From Betaproteobacteria bacterium (GTDB taxonomy: Bacteria; Pseudomonadota; Gammaproteobacteria; Burkholderiales; Burkholderiaceae_D), in the NCBI GenBank assembly GCA_015655165.1, contig JAATFN010000392.1:1-8791 (forward strand): 8,791 nt of DNA, given 5' to 3'. Of the stretch, positions 8,181 to 8,791 are shown in pieces. The translations under genes were made by a program, and so were the position numbers. Below the pieces are notes generated by a model. It made no database searches. It had not been told where the DNA came from and worked only from the letters and a program-made list of their open reading frames with translations. Each line of letters opens with the position of its first letter. Position 1 is the first letter of the stretch.

Positions 8181-8642
8181 CTAATGCTTGTTCACGCCCC
8201 TGGTTTGTTCGTATAAAGGCATCACCCGTGTGGCATAATCGGTCAAATCGGCAATCCGGTCGTCTCTGGACGGATGGGTCGATAAAAATTTGGCAGGCTC
8301 GGCGCCACCCAACGTACCCATTTTTTGCCACAAGGTGATTGCCGCTCTCGGGTCATAGCCGGCACGTGCTGCCAACTCCACTCCGATACGATCGGCTTCG
8401 GTTTCGTGTGAACGCGAGTTGGGCAACCCCATCAAGCCCATATAGGCGTATTGCCCGCCTTGCTCGCCCACGTCACCCAGACCGAGTATTTTTGAACCGA
8501 CAGAAATCAAGGTGCCGGCTACAGCTTGTTCGGAAGCACGCTCTCTGGCGTGTTCGCGTAAGGCATGGGCAATTTCATGTCCCATGACAGCGGCCAGCTC
8601 CGCATCGGTGATGTTCAGTTGATCAATCAAACCGGTATACAC
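8181..8642 (-). CDS. M48 family zinc metallopeptidase, N-terminus missing
   Basis: The 153-residue readable part is the catalytic core and C-terminus of a YcaL/LoiP/BepA-type M48 peptidase, periplasmic or membrane-attached enzymes usually linked to envelope protein quality control. Visible are YTGLIDQLNITDAELAAVMG, the zinc motif HEIAH (residues 22-26 of the fragment), the third-ligand region SHETEADRIGVELAARAGYDP (Glu82) and the downstream STHPSRDDRI. The C-terminus is complete. The nominal start, a GTG at 8642, is not real: family members have a signal peptide and about 100 or more residues before this point, and the codons before it (TGA TCG GCA) come from or abut unrelated high-GC DNA. 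In family members a sequence like GGKIAVYTG would precede, so the break falls within one or two codons of the GTG. Confidence 0.9.
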   Translation of the reverse strand: MYTGLIDQLNITDAELAAVMGHEIAHALREHARERASEQAVAGTLISVGSKILGLGDVGEQGGQYAYMGLMGLPNSRSHETEADRIGVELAARAGYDPRAAITLWQKMGTLGGAEPAKFLSTHPSRDDRIADLTDYATRVMPLYEQTRGVNKH

Positions 8643-8645
8643 TGC
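8640..8645. other. Chimeric junction
   Basis: Sequence on the left encodes the M48 core at roughly 54% GC, and sequence on the right encodes an EIIC fragment at roughly 66% GC. The two coding frames do not line up, and each protein is cut inside a conserved domain. No insertion-sequence ends, direct repeats or tRNA are visible at the join. A misassembled or ligated join is the simplest reading. Confidence 0.8.
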
Positions 8646-8790
8646 CGATCACGGCGATCAGCACGGCCATGCCCGCGGTGACGATCTGCACGAAGCGCCG
8701 TCCGCCGAAGAACGCCAGGTACGGCGGGAGCTTGATCCGGTAGTACTTCTGGTAGAGCAGCGCGGTCACGATGCCGATCACGATGCCGCC
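8641..8790 (-). pseudogene. Fragment of a PTS sugar permease, EIIC domain (glucose/GlcNAc family), foreign to the rest
   Basis: Fifty codons on the minus strand, open at the window edge, read GGIVIGIVTALLYQKYYRIK, then LPPYLAFFGGRRFVQIVTAG, then MAVLIAVIGS. The block KLPPYLAFFGGRRFV is a hallmark of the EIIC membrane domain of glucose/N-acetylglucosamine PTS transporters, which transport and phosphorylate sugars using the PEP phosphorelay. 48 of 50 codons end in G or C, and the stretch is about 66% GC, which points to a high-GC actinobacterium. At 8640 the match stops in mid-domain; the frame then reads five codons of M48 DNA out of frame and hits TGA at 8625-8623. Only a fragment is present, so the full protein cannot be described. 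Confidence 0.85.
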
Positions 8791-8791
8791 C

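Noticed and set aside
8181..8791. A genuine M48-PTS fusion gene
   Set aside because: The two frames differ by one base, stops occur within a few codons on both sides of the join, and both domains are cut in conserved parts.

Overview
The window looks like a chromosomal segment from a betaproteobacterium of moderate GC (about 50-54% where counted by hand). Gene order (M48 peptidase, leuC, leuD, leuB, asd, fimV, truA, all on the minus strand) and the FimV and TruA sequences fit Burkholderiales. Oxalobacteraceae of the Undibacterium/Herminiimonas type is my best guess. The family assignment is inference; the order-level assignment is firmer.

Reading in the direction of transcription (from high to low coordinates): an N-terminally truncated M48 zinc metallopeptidase (8642-8181); leuC (8083-6683), leuD (6615-5968) and leuB (5889-4819), which give the isomerase and dehydrogenase steps of leucine biosynthesis; asd (4770-3661), the branch-point enzyme for lysine/diaminopimelate, threonine and methionine; a good intrinsic terminator; a short secreted FimV-like protein (3415-2549); full-length fimV (2474-357); a second intrinsic terminator; and the first 93 codons of truA (279-1), cut by the window edge. 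truA is real but incomplete at its C-terminus.

The biosynthetic genes are closely spaced (48-79 bp) and were probably one ancestral transcription unit. The gaps are not empty. The leuC-leuD gap holds an imperfect 11-bp-arm hairpin. The leuD-leuB and fimV-truA gaps each hold a textbook stem plus U-tract that ends 20 nt before the next start codon. leuB and truA therefore must be reached by read-through or by promoters inside the upstream gene. The two fimV-type genes form a tandem pair: the short one has only the periplasmic N-terminal region and LysM-like domain, while the long one adds coiled coil, membrane anchor and cytoplasmic C-terminal domain.

The last 151 bases (8641-8791) do not belong with the rest. 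They are about 66% GC, nearly every codon ends in G or C, and they encode on the minus strand a fragment of a PTS sugar permease (EIIC) of actinobacterial character. The break cuts the M48 gene and is out of frame with it. I read this as a chimeric assembly join or, less likely, a recombination point. Apart from this, the window is conserved housekeeping DNA. I saw no mobile element, CRISPR array, tRNA or rRNA, and no new defence or biosynthetic system.
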